A stretch of 64,000 nucleotides of DNA from Desulfobacteraceae bacterium (GTDB lineage: Bacteria; Desulfobacterota; DSM-4660; Desulfatiglandales; Desulfatiglandaceae). The notes below the pieces were generated by a model, which saw nothing but the letters and a program-made list of their open reading frames with translations, was not told the DNA's origin and did no database searches. Below, in pieces: positions 53,601-62,154 of the stretch; the stretch's first letter is position 1, and each line of letters starts with the position of its first letter. Location: assembly GCA_030613055.1 (NCBI GenBank), contig JAUWMR010000001.1, positions 124,001-188,000 of the forward strand, written 5' to 3'. The position numbers and the translations under genes are program-made.

Positions 53601-56600
53601 CGAGGGCTATCATGTGTCACATGTGATGGTGAACGGCGCTTCCGTCGGCGGAGTCGGCGTCTATACCTTTGATCCTGTTGTAAACGACCAGTCCATCTAT
53701 GCGGTTTTTGATTGGGGAGAGTCCAACAAGAGCTGTGTTGAGGTGAACCAGCAGCAGAACGCCGGGCAGTGGAACCTCCTGGGAACGTACAACTTCGTCA
53801 AAGGTAAAGGGGCTTTTGTGACCATAACCCGGGTGGACGGCGACGAAAACAGCACCTGCGCCGATGCGGTCAAGTTTGTTCGAACGAGTGACGGAACAGA
53901 GATCATCGTTGACAACGCAGACGCGGATTACACGGAAACCGGGAACTGGACCGATTCCTCAGCGCAGAATTCCTATCCCTCCGGCGTCGCGTCGCGATAC
54001 TCCGATGATGGTGGCGCCATTGCCGCCTGGACCCCGGACCTCCCCTCCTCGGACACCTACGATGTCTATGCCTGGTGGACCACGGCCGGAACGCGCGCCC
54101 AGCATGCGCCCTACTGCGTCTACGGCTTATCGGGCAAAATCGTCACCGCCACAGCCGGCATACACGGGTATATTATCTCATCCGGCACCACCGTGGGACC
54201 GGATGCAAGCCATGCATTCACGTTCGATTCAGGGTCAAACGCTGTGTTTACCATCAGTGCAGAGACAGGCTATGTCATACAGGAAGTGCTTGTAGATGAT
54301 CTATCCGCTGTCAACGATTGCGTGCCCCCTGCGACCGGGGCTACTGCCACCACCTACACCTTCACCAATATCAGTGCATCCCATAGCATCGAGGCGACCT
54401 TTGAGGACCACAGCGACACCTGTACCAATGCCACGCCCGTCACCTGCGACGGGGTGTATGACGGAAAAATCAGTCCTGAGGACGACTGGGATTATTTTAA
54501 ACTGGAAACCGGAGGAGGTGTTTACACCATCTGGACAGAGGGGGAAGACGACACGTACGGGTATCTTTTGGACACCAGTTGCGTGACCGACAGCCCCATA
54601 GCCGAAGACGACAACAGCGGGCCCAACGAGAGATTTGAAATCGCGGATGTGGAACTGGCCGCGGGCACCTACTACATTGCCGTCAGACAGGACAACGACG
54701 GCAGTCTGAACCCTGATTTGGACTATACGCTTCATCTCTCCTGCCAGCATATCATCCGGGCCTCGGCCCAGTCGGGCGGGGACATTGTTCCGGGCGGAGA
54801 CAACATCGTCAATCACGGCGCGAATATCATATTCACCATAACGGCTGATCCCGGCAACTCTATCGCGGATGTACTGGTAGACGGCCAGTCCATGGGCGGG
54901 GTGACCACCTATACCTTCACCAATGTCACTGCCAATCATACAATCATCGCTCAGTTCACAATGCCCCCGGGCCTGTGCAACGATATATCGGACCAGCCCC
55001 TGGATACCATACAAACAGGGGCCCCTGCCAATATCGTGTTTGTTATTGACGATTCCGGCAGCATGGACTGGGAGATCATGACATCAGAAAATGACGGCAA
55101 ATTTGAGAACTATGAATATATCTTTGACGATCCCGGGGATCATGTCTACAAGACAGGGACAAACTCACAGATATTGGAAGAAGACGAAGAGGATCGAAAG
55201 CTCTGGAAGTCCCAGTGGTACATCATCAACAAAATGTACTATAATCCAAAGATGTATTACATACCGTGGCCTACACTGACCGACGCAGATCCTGATAACC
55301 CCAGGTCCCACCCGATCCAAAGCACCCCCACCTTTGACATAAATGCGACATTTGACACGGTGGGGCAGGCCTATATCGTAGAAAACGAGGGTACATTTGA
55401 TGAAAATGACATATTCCTACCCTCTGGAGGGACCCGCTTCGTCGTGACAGGCACATGGCGCAGGTCTTCCGTGGATTACTGGCACGGGCCGGACCCTGCC
55501 AGGTCCATTTATTCCAACGACCTCGGTGCCACCGCCACATGGACCACCGCCCTTCCCGCGGCGGGGGATTACGAGGTCCTGGCCTGGTGGACAGCCACGG
55601 ATGGCCGGGCCCGCCATGTGAATTACACCATCCATGCGGCAGGCGGTGACGAGATTAAGGCTAATCAATCCCACCAAAATAATGGCGGGCAATGGAACAG
55701 CCTGGGCACTTACACTTTCGGGACCACCGGCAGTGTAACCGTGACCCGGGAAGACGATCAAGATCACACCTGTGCCGACGCCATCGCATTTGTCCCGACA
55801 GTTGGCGCAACCACCATTAATATTAAGAGGGCCCATTACTATACTTGGGCCGATCTGGATGGGGACAACGCTCTGGACAGCGGTGAAACCGTGTATTTCG
55901 TCAATCTTGACAGTGGCACCTCAACTATCCAGTATTATGTGCTGGATGTGAGTGATGACATGATTGAGGCCGGCGACCTGACCCCCATTGCCGAGGCCGA
56001 TGTTGCTGTGGAGGCCCGGCCCAAGAACCAGGACGGCTCTTTCCGCACCTATGCCGAGGACAAACAGAACTTCGCCAACTGGTTCTCCTTTTACCGGAGG
56101 CGGGAGCTTGCCGCTACCAACGCCATCGCCAATGTGATTGTCCAGATGCAGGGCGTGAACATCGGTTACCGGAGTATTAACGGATATCTGATTCAACCCG
56201 TGCTGCCGGTTCATGTGGGGACAGAGGATGAGACCAACGCCCTCCTGAACAAACTGTATACCTTCGGCATCATCGTGCATCAGGCATCTACCCCGCTGAG
56301 AGCCGGGCTTCGTGAAACGGGTAAGTATTTTGACAAGGACGACGGTGATGATGGCGGCGTCGGCGATTCTCCTATTGCCAGTGCTGAAGACGGTGGTGAA
56401 TGCCAGCAGAACTTCGCCATCATGTTCACGGACGGGCACTATAACGGAGGTGCGCCGGGATTCGCGAACATCGACGGGGACCACGGAGTCCCCTATGAGG
56501 ACGATCAGCCTAACACGTTAGCCGATGTGGCCATGTACTACTATGAGAATGACCTGGCCGACCTCTTGGAAAACGACGTGCCGCCCAACCCTGCAGATGA

Positions 56601-58938
56601 TGCGACCCATCAGCACATGGTGACCTATGCGGTCTCCTTCGGGGTAACCGGCAGCATGGATCCTGATGATTATGACCTTGAAAACGGCCCGTATCCGGAA
56701 TGGCCAAACCCGGCACTGAACGACACATACAAAATTGATGATATGTGGCACTCAGCCATAAACGGCAGGGGTCTGTTCCTGAACGCCTCAAACCCCATGG
56801 AGTTGATCGATGCCCTGGTAAAGATCATGGAGAACATCGTTGCCCGCACGGGATCCGCCTCATCGGTTTCTATCAACGGGGAAGAACTGTACGGTACCCT
56901 GGGCGAGAATATCCGCATGTTCCAGGCCAATTATTCCAGCGGGACCAAGACAGGAGACATAAAATCCTACACGATCAACGCTGTAACAGGCGGAGTGTCC
57001 GAGGTGCCTCTGTGGTCTGCTGCCACAATGCTGGACGATTTTATAGATTTACATGGGCATACAAACAGGGTCATTGCAACTTACAGCGGCGTATCAAACG
57101 CGGGCATACCCTTCAGGTACGCCAACCTCCTTGCCAGCGGGACGACCCAACAACTGGAATATCTGCGACCTGACTTTGGAGATCCCGTCATAGCAACAAC
57201 CGAGAACCTTATAAACTACTTAAGAGGCGATGACACCAATGAACAAGAGAATGACGGTCCATTCAGGGATCGTGAGTCAAAGATGGGAGATATTGTCCAT
57301 TCATCTCCCCTGTATTTTAATGGGGTCTTGTATGCGGGCGGCAATGACGGAATGCTTCATGCGGTGAGCGCTGAGGATGGCCACGAGATTTTCGCCTATG
57401 TCCCAGGTCTGGTGTATGAAAACCTGAAGGAATTTGCCAATCCGCGTTATCACCATTACTACTTCGTTGACCTCACACCCTTTGCCGCGGATATGGACGG
57501 CGAGAGCCTCCTGATTGGCGGACTTGGAAAAGGCGGAAGAGGCTATTACTGCCTTGACATCTCGGGGGTCTCAAGCGTGACCACCCTTACGGAGACAGAA
57601 CTGGCCAACGTGGTCAAGTGGGAGTATCCGACATCAGGCACAACCACCGCCGACATAGACGATATGGGCTACAGCTTCAGCAAAGCCATTCTCATCAAAT
57701 CGAACGATCCGGATGTGAACAGTGATGGTGAGCGCTGGATAGTAATATTCGGTAATGGCTACAACAGTGAAAACAGCCACGCGGTCCTTTTTATTGTCGA
57801 TCCCACGGATGGAACCCTTATCAAAAAGATAGATACCGGCGCCGGCAACTGTAACGGGCTCTCCACCCCATTGCTCATTGATACGGATTCAGATGAAAAA
57901 GTGGATTATGTCTATGCGGGCGACATCAAAGGGAATATGTGGAAATTTGACCTGACCAGCGCAGACTATAACAACTGGGATGTGGCCTATTATGAGTCAT
58001 CCGGCGTAACCCCACAACCCGTGTTTCAGGCTAAAGGACCCGCTGGCCTCCCCCAGCCCATTACAACCAAACCTGATGCCATGTTTCACTGCGAAAGGGA
58101 AGGGTTCCTGGTGCTCTTTGGCACAGGGAAATACATGGGCATGATCGATCTTATGGATACAAGCACACAAACAATATACGGTATTTGGGATTATGGGGAT
58201 GATGATGACGATACCGAGTATCTGGGATCTTTTAACAGGGTATCAGCTCAAAAGCTTTCAAACCAGCCCTTATACGATGTGACTTTGTTGGAGCAGACCA
58301 CCTCCTTTGAGGGCTATGTGGATATAGATGCCAATGGCCTGGATGAAGATGATCCCTATCTCAGGGTATTGAGCAATGAGCCTGCCTACTGGGATGTCAC
58401 GTTAGAGGATTCGGGCACGACCCCCTGCGCCTGCGGCGACTGCCCTACCGGTGATGAATGCGATCCAAACAGCGTTGGCGCCTACCCCGATCCCGTCTAC
58501 CACGCGGGATGGTATTATGACCTTCCGCTAAGCGGAGAGAAGTTGGTCAGCGATCCCATGATCAGGCTCGGGAACGCCGTGCTGGTGCCTTTTGTGCCTT
58601 CGGATTCGCCATGTACTGTGGGGGGCGACACGATTGTTATGGAAATGGATGCCTGCTCCGGGGCCAGGCTCTGTAGGCCACAGTTTGATATCAATGGTGA
58701 CGGTGTGATTGATGATAATGACCTTATTTCAATCCCCGATCCGGATAACCCAGGTCAAACAATTATGGTTGCACCCACCGGCAAACGCTATGAAGGCAGA
58801 CTCCAGCCCCCTGTAATATTACGACTGCACCGCGCTGATAAAGAAATAAAATATTTCAGCTCATCCGGGGGGAAAATCGAAACCATGACGGAAAAGGCAG
58901 CGCCCCTTGGCCTGATTTATTGGAGGGAATTTGATTAA
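50602..58938 (+). CDS. pilY1: Giant PilY1-type pilus tip adhesin with Calx-beta and golvesin-like modules
   Basis: A 2778-residue exported protein; typical PilY1 is about 1000-1300. Order: signal peptide (1-23); eight Calx-beta-like repeats (about 24-965); a bacterial B-type repeat (about 966-1037); a golvesin-C-like module (about 1040-1175); another B-type repeat; a PPC-like domain (about 1272-1380); a third B-type repeat; a VWA domain with MIDAS motif DDSGSMD (about 1479) interrupted by a second golvesin-like module (about 1592-1734); and the PilY1 C-terminal propeller (about 2224-2770, starting GDIVHSSPLYFNGVLYAGGN). The Ca site DTDSDEKVD...YAGDIKGN (about 2427) matches the loop controlling retraction in P. 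aeruginosa. It lies between pilX plus the toxin island and a PilY2-like gene; it probably sits at the pilus tip and binds surfaces. Confidence 0.92.
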   Translation: MRKLTTLIILLSVFIMTPSIANAITVSISDVAQNENNGNMTFTVTITDDTVTGNAKFNYATVDGTATTGDNDYTSATGTVTFNNGDPVGATRTFDVPITGDTKVEDDETFTVTLTPQGTDTVADSPATGTINNDDAATLAIDDVTHNEGNAGGTTYTFTVTLTGDVDQAFTVAYATADDSATAPDNAYTAVAATALNFAGTNGETQTFNITVNGDTKVEADERFFVNLSNVLAGGKDVTISDAQGDGNITNDDTATLEIDNVTNNEGNAGGTTYSFTVTLTGAVDQAFTVDYATADDSATAADNDYNAVAATALNFAGTNGETQTFNITVNGDTKVEADEKFFVNLSNVQAGGKNVTINDPQGNGNITNDDAATLTIAGVTLNEGSGGGTTDFDFTVTLDNDVQDGFTVAYTTDDGTATVADGDYTDNDSSLNFAGTAGESHTITVAVTADGVVEADEAFTVALGTVTPVSADAGDITKVGSPATGTITNDDRYQITIDDPTVNEGVGNATFTVSISPALQAGDTVTVDYATSNGSAVAPGDYTTTNGTLTINTPGATTGTFTVPIINDTTVENAENFVVDLSTSTPAATTNISDSQGTCTINDNDEYVFSIADATAVTEGTPASFRISVTPVVATGHVVTVDYSTTPGTATGGGTDYTNAVSVPATVSPGATFVDVTVATNDDALVEDQEQFTVTLDPGSASSSVGSASISSVVGDDTSTGTINDNDTATVGLTLASDGAEPATSATFTVTMTKTNNTGSPITVSYIFTDGTATGGAGVAGDDYDNTTTSVPIPNGSATATITVPVFDDALVEATEAFQVTLTSTDNGQVTVSGGGPISADITSDDAATLAIDDVTHNEGNAGGTTYTFTVTLTGAVDQAFTVDYTTADDSATAADNDYNAVAATALNFAGTNGETQTFNITVNGDTKVEADERFFVNLSNVQAGGKNVTISDAQGDGNITNEDLYSIDASAGPNGAIDPSGVSSVTCGSQPTYYMTPYEGYHVSHVMVNGASVGGVGVYTFDPVVNDQSIYAVFDWGESNKSCVEVNQQQNAGQWNLLGTYNFVKGKGAFVTITRVDGDENSTCADAVKFVRTSDGTEIIVDNADADYTETGNWTDSSAQNSYPSGVASRYSDDGGAIAAWTPDLPSSDTYDVYAWWTTAGTRAQHAPYCVYGLSGKIVTATAGIHGYIISSGTTVGPDASHAFTFDSGSNAVFTISAETGYVIQEVLVDDLSAVNDCVPPATGATATTYTFTNISASHSIEATFEDHSDTCTNATPVTCDGVYDGKISPEDDWDYFKLETGGGVYTIWTEGEDDTYGYLLDTSCVTDSPIAEDDNSGPNERFEIADVELAAGTYYIAVRQDNDGSLNPDLDYTLHLSCQHIIRASAQSGGDIVPGGDNIVNHGANIIFTITADPGNSIADVLVDGQSMGGVTTYTFTNVTANHTIIAQFTMPPGLCNDISDQPLDTIQTGAPANIVFVIDDSGSMDWEIMTSENDGKFENYEYIFDDPGDHVYKTGTNSQILEEDEEDRKLWKSQWYIINKMYYNPKMYYIPWPTLTDADPDNPRSHPIQSTPTFDINATFDTVGQAYIVENEGTFDENDIFLPSGGTRFVVTGTWRRSSVDYWHGPDPARSIYSNDLGATATWTTALPAAGDYEVLAWWTATDGRARHVNYTIHAAGGDEIKANQSHQNNGGQWNSLGTYTFGTTGSVTVTREDDQDHTCADAIAFVPTVGATTINIKRAHYYTWADLDGDNALDSGETVYFVNLDSGTSTIQYYVLDVSDDMIEAGDLTPIAEADVAVEARPKNQDGSFRTYAEDKQNFANWFSFYRRRELAATNAIANVIVQMQGVNIGYRSINGYLIQPVLPVHVGTEDETNALLNKLYTFGIIVHQASTPLRAGLRETGKYFDKDDGDDGGVGDSPIASAEDGGECQQNFAIMFTDGHYNGGAPGFANIDGDHGVPYEDDQPNTLADVAMYYYENDLADLLENDVPPNPADDATHQHMVTYAVSFGVTGSMDPDDYDLENGPYPEWPNPALNDTYKIDDMWHSAINGRGLFLNASNPMELIDALVKIMENIVARTGSASSVSINGEELYGTLGENIRMFQANYSSGTKTGDIKSYTINAVTGGVSEVPLWSAATMLDDFIDLHGHTNRVIATYSGVSNAGIPFRYANLLASGTTQQLEYLRPDFGDPVIATTENLINYLRGDDTNEQENDGPFRDRESKMGDIVHSSPLYFNGVLYAGGNDGMLHAVSAEDGHEIFAYVPGLVYENLKEFANPRYHHYYFVDLTPFAADMDGESLLIGGLGKGGRGYYCLDISGVSSVTTLTETELANVVKWEYPTSGTTTADIDDMGYSFSKAILIKSNDPDVNSDGERWIVIFGNGYNSENSHAVLFIVDPTDGTLIKKIDTGAGNCNGLSTPLLIDTDSDEKVDYVYAGDIKGNMWKFDLTSADYNNWDVAYYESSGVTPQPVFQAKGPAGLPQPITTKPDAMFHCEREGFLVLFGTGKYMGMIDLMDTSTQTIYGIWDYGDDDDDTEYLGSFNRVSAQKLSNQPLYDVTLLEQTTSFEGYVDIDANGLDEDDPYLRVLSNEPAYWDVTLEDSGTTPCACGDCPTGDECDPNSVGAYPDPVYHAGWYYDLPLSGEKLVSDPMIRLGNAVLVPFVPSDSPCTVGGDTIVMEMDACSGARLCRPQFDINGDGVIDDNDLISIPDPDNPGQTIMVAPTGKRYEGRLQPPVILRLHRADKEIKYFSSSGGKIETMTEKAAPLGLIYWREFD
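51007..51360 (+). repeat. Near-identical Calx-beta DNA repeat, unit A
   Basis: A ~350-bp unit within pilY1 almost identical to 51361-51714 and 53144-53490. It shares long exact runs, for example the stretch encoding GETQTFNITVNGDTKVEADE. The reading frame is preserved, so unequal recombination would change protein length in whole domains. Confidence 0.88.
51361..51714 (+). repeat. Near-identical Calx-beta DNA repeat, unit B
   Basis: Adjacent tandem copy of unit A, with scattered substitutions (IDNVTNNEGNAGG in place of IDDVTHNEGNAGG). Confidence 0.88.
53144..53490 (+). repeat. Near-identical Calx-beta DNA repeat, unit C
   Basis: A copy separated from unit B by four more divergent Calx-beta repeats. 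Its first ~75 bases match unit A and much of the rest matches unit B, suggesting a mosaic produced by recombination. Confidence 0.85.
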
Positions 58939-58967
58939 TCGGCTTAAGCCGTTAGGGAGGACAAACA

Positions 58968-59294
58968 ATGTTTTCCAAGCATATACGACATACATCCACC
59001 ATAATCGGAATCGCTTTTATAATAATCGCGCTTTTTACCTGTGTTGGCTACGCAAGGGAGCGAACGGACCTGCCCGAACATTATCCAGAAGAGTTTGACG
59101 GATGGGGACGTATTGACAGAATATCAGATGAGGAAATCGTTATAGACGACTCTCTTTTTAGGTTTTCCCCTTATGTCATTTTCAACACCCCGGCAAGGAT
59201 GAATGTACCAAGGGATAGGTTTCGTAAGGGCCAATCCGTATACTATATTCTGAACGAAGAAAACAAAATAGTATCTATATGGTTGATCGAATAG
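58968..59294 (+). CDS. PilY2-like small exported protein
   Basis: A 108-residue protein with a signal peptide (about 1-29, ending GYA) and a small beta-rich domain (GRIDRISDEEIVIDD, FRKGQSVYYILNEENKIVSI). Size, layout and position just after pilY1 match PilY2 of Pseudomonas, although sequence identity by eye is low. A GGGAGG site lies 7 bases before the ATG. Likely co-translated with PilY1 and involved in pilus biogenesis or PilY1 handling. Confidence 0.65.
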   Translation: MFSKHIRHTSTIIGIAFIIIALFTCVGYARERTDLPEHYPEEFDGWGRIDRISDEEIVIDDSLFRFSPYVIFNTPARMNVPRDRFRKGQSVYYILNEENKIVSIWLIE

Positions 59295-59330
59295 GGCATA
59301 ATCATTTAACCGGCGCAGAGTTCTTCCAAT

Positions 59331-59395
59331 GTAGCGCAGGGCTTCAGCCCTGCCGCGAACCCGTGCAACACGGCAGGGCTGAAGCCCTGCGCTAC
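59331..59395. repeat. Perfect 25-bp inverted repeat
   Basis: 59331-59355 and 59371-59395 are exact reverse complements with a 15-base loop (starting GTAGCGCAGGGCTTCAGCCC). It has no U run on either side, so it is a repeat-type hairpin rather than a classical terminator, though it might slow transcription after pilY2. Confidence 0.85.
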
Positions 59396-59570
59396 GCTTT
59401 AAGTTAATGACATTGACGTTAGGGTAAACAGTAGCACCTTAAAAGGCTTACGCCCGCGGGCAGGCGTGAACCTGAAACTTGAAACAAGAACAATTACAAT
59501 CTTCCACTATTTCTCACTCCCTGGTTTCCTATCAGCATAGAAAAACCGTAATCGTTCACCGCACCTTGTC

Positions 59571-59631
59571 AGAGCGGCTTTAGCCGCAATTTTCGATTGC
59601 TAAGACCCGAGTTCGCGGCTAAAGCCGCTCT
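59571..59631. repeat. Perfect 17-bp inverted repeat
   Basis: AGAGCGGCTTTAGCCGC (59571-59587) and GCGGCTAAAGCCGCTCT (59615-59631) pair around a 27-base loop. Each arm also contains an internal GCGGCTTTAGCCGC palindrome. The rest of the gap up to pilB (59632-59824) shows no gene or recognised riboswitch. Confidence 0.8.
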
Positions 59632-59824
59632 TAGGGTAGCTTGGCAATTAAACCGATGAACTATTGCGAAAATTCTTTAGTTGCGTCAAGTAAGGTGATA
59701 AGATAAAATTATTCATGAACATGGTCGCGAATCCCCACGTTTTACATGGGGCAACGCCTGACGCTGCCGGTTTATCAGTGACACGATTCCTTCACTTTTT
59801 ATATTAATGCAGAGGATTTAAGAG

Positions 59825-61648
59825 ATGCCAAAAAGGCGGTCCGATCCATTTTCCCCTGAAAATGTCTGCCAGGTCCTTTTGAAAAAAGGGCTCCTCTCGG
59901 TTGACCAGAAAGACGAGATCCTTAGAAAAAAGGATGGTCTTCAAAAAAAGCTGGAAAGGCTGAGGGCCATGCGCCAGGCCTCCACTTCTTCAAAGGCCAG
60001 GGTTCAGAGCCCCATAACCATCATTGATATCATTAGCGCCTTAGACTTTATTAGAGCGGATGATCCTGAGAAGGCACTGGATGAAGAAGTGATTTATGAG
60101 ACCCTGGCAATTGAATGGAAAATTCCCTATAAAAAGATTGATCCCCTAAAGCTGGACATTGATCTGGTCACCGGCACAATCCCTCATTCTTTTGCCATGA
60201 AACATCTGGCCCTTCCTATTGATGTCAAAGACAAATCCCTCATCGTGGCAACGGCCAATCCCTTCAACGTGGAAGTCATGGATGATATTGCCCGCGTAAG
60301 CCATATGAAGGTCATACCCGTTGTCAGTCCCAAAACAGATATTGTTAAACTCATGAACGAGTTTTTCGGGTTCAAGCGCTCCATCACCGCAGCAGAGCAT
60401 GAATATGTAGGGCCCTCCATTGATATTGGGAACCTGGAACAGTATGTCCGGCTAAAATCAGCAGACGAACTCCCATCAGATGACCAGCACATTGTAAATG
60501 CCGTAAATCATCTTTTGAGCTATGCATTCGACCAGCGGGCAAGCGACGTGCATATCGAGCCAAAAAGGGAGGTAAGCCTGGTCAGGATGCGCATTGACGG
60601 CATTTTGCATACCGTTTATACCCTGCCAAAGGCCGTACACCCGGCTATCGTAAGCCGTATTAAGGCCCTCTCCCGGCTGGACATGGCAGAGAAGAGGAAA
60701 CCCCAGGATGGCCGGATAAAGACGGATAAAGGAGGTGTAGAGGCTGAGATCCGCGTATCCACCATTCCCGTTGCCTTTGGAGAAAAGATAGTCATGAGAA
60801 TAATGGACCCGGATATCCTTTTCCAGGAACTTGAAAATTTAGGCTTTTCATCCGGCGACCTGATCCGCTACCAGCAGTTTATTAGTATGCCTCACGGGAT
60901 TGTTCTGGTGTGCGGGCCTACTGGAAGCGGAAAATCCACGACACTGTATTCGACACTTCGCGAACTCTCAACACCCGAGATCAATATCACGACCATAGAA
61001 GACCCAATCGAGATGGTTCACCAGGAATTCAACCAGATTTCGGTACAGCCTGTTGTAGGCGTTACATTTGGATCAATCCTGAGAAATATCCTCCGCCAGG
61101 ACCCGGACATTATAATGATTGGCGAAATGAGAGACCTTGAAACCGCACAAAATGCAATTCAGGCTGCTCTGACCGGCCATCTGGTCCTGTCCACGCTGCA
61201 CACAAATGATGCCCCTTCGGCCATAACAAGACTCCTTGATCTGGGGATACCTCCATTTCTGATTCAGGCAACATTAATAGGTGTCCTGGCCCAGCGTCTT
61301 GTCCGAAAGGTATGCGTCCACTGCAAGGAATCCTTTGAAATGGAAACCTCCGAATTAAGTTCCATTGGCCTGGAGGTCCATAAAAGAGGTAAAGTGAAAC
61401 TCTTCCGCGGAAAGGGCTGCGTAAAATGCCGTGGCACCGGTTGTCTCGGGAGGACAGGGATCCTTGAAGTCCTTCCATTTACAGATACCATAAAAAAGAT
61501 AGCAACCGCAGATACCGATCCCGAAGTTATACGCGTTCAAGCCAGAAAAGAAGGGATGATCACACTTAGGGAAAATGCAATTAAAAAACTGCTGGAAGGA
61601 AAGACCACCTACCAGGAGGTCCTCAGGATCACATGGGAACAGGCTTAA
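59825..61648 (+). CDS. pilB: Type IV pilus extension ATPase PilB (GspE family)
   Basis: Cytoplasmic hexameric ATPase that drives pilin polymerisation. The 607-residue protein has a T2SS-E-type N-terminal domain (about 1-200). The ATPase core has Walker A GPTGSGKS (364-371), an Asp box TTIEDPIEMVH, Walker B DPDIIMIGEMRD and a His box GHLVLSTLHTNDA. A tetracysteine zinc site CVHCKE...CVKCRG with a GRTGILEVL end follows. Such zinc motifs occur in PilB and GspE; the neighbouring pilin and PilY genes favour PilB. pilC and pilT are not nearby. Confidence 0.92.
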   Translation: MPKRRSDPFSPENVCQVLLKKGLLSVDQKDEILRKKDGLQKKLERLRAMRQASTSSKARVQSPITIIDIISALDFIRADDPEKALDEEVIYETLAIEWKIPYKKIDPLKLDIDLVTGTIPHSFAMKHLALPIDVKDKSLIVATANPFNVEVMDDIARVSHMKVIPVVSPKTDIVKLMNEFFGFKRSITAAEHEYVGPSIDIGNLEQYVRLKSADELPSDDQHIVNAVNHLLSYAFDQRASDVHIEPKREVSLVRMRIDGILHTVYTLPKAVHPAIVSRIKALSRLDMAEKRKPQDGRIKTDKGGVEAEIRVSTIPVAFGEKIVMRIMDPDILFQELENLGFSSGDLIRYQQFISMPHGIVLVCGPTGSGKSTTLYSTLRELSTPEINITTIEDPIEMVHQEFNQISVQPVVGVTFGSILRNILRQDPDIIMIGEMRDLETAQNAIQAALTGHLVLSTLHTNDAPSAITRLLDLGIPPFLIQATLIGVLAQRLVRKVCVHCKESFEMETSELSSIGLEVHKRGKVKLFRGKGCVKCRGTGCLGRTGILEVLPFTDTIKKIATADTDPEVIRVQARKEGMITLRENAIKKLLEGKTTYQEVLRITWEQA

Positions 61649-61735
61649 AAAAGTGACGAGTGACAAGTGACAAGCAAGGTATGATATTAAATGGCTAAAT
61701 TGCCTAAAATTCAGGCGCAAATAAAACCTTTTTTT

Positions 61736-62107
61736 ACTACACAGGTATTTATTAGACAGGATAACCCCGCTTTCCGCGGGGCAGGCATAGATTAACTTGA
61801 TTTTTTTGAATTCCTGTAAATCCTTAAGATATCCTGATAGCCTGCTCTTTGCTATAGGTGTAGGTGATTTGTTTAACCTGCTCTTACGATTGATCGGGCG
61901 GAAATTATTATAAATATCCATTCCACATTTGAGAAAAGCCCAAAAAGGTTGTCTTAGTTCCATATTTAGAGTTTATGTGTAAGGTGTATTACCAGGATTT
62001 TTTATTTGATTTACAGGATTATTACAATATGGGCTTGTTTATGACCTATAAACAGATTCCTGTTTATCCTGTTATCCTGTCTAAAAAAGAGACCCCTGAA
62101 TAGTTAC
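61736..62107. repeat. ~370-bp GACAGGATAAC element, copy 2 (inverted)
   Basis: Inverted copy of 24439-24821, similar end to end, including the core (CAATCGTAAGAGCAGGTTAA on the minus strand). The ends are TTATTAGACAGGATAACCCC on the left and, on the other strand, GTAACTATTCAGGGGTCTC. It fills the pilB-recN gap, where I see nothing else. Confidence 0.85.
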
Positions 62108-62154
62108 CCTTTTTTTTAACTACACCCAAACTCGTAAGTCGTAAATTAATCAAA

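Noticed and set aside
59640-59824. Riboswitch before pilB (CCCCACG/CATGGGG hairpin)
   Set aside because: One short hairpin without any conserved riboswitch core; not enough to call.
61355-61963. 202-codon minus-strand ORF
   Set aside because: It starts in the repeat element and runs antisense through the 3' end of pilB; it is a shadow of the conserved ATPase gene.
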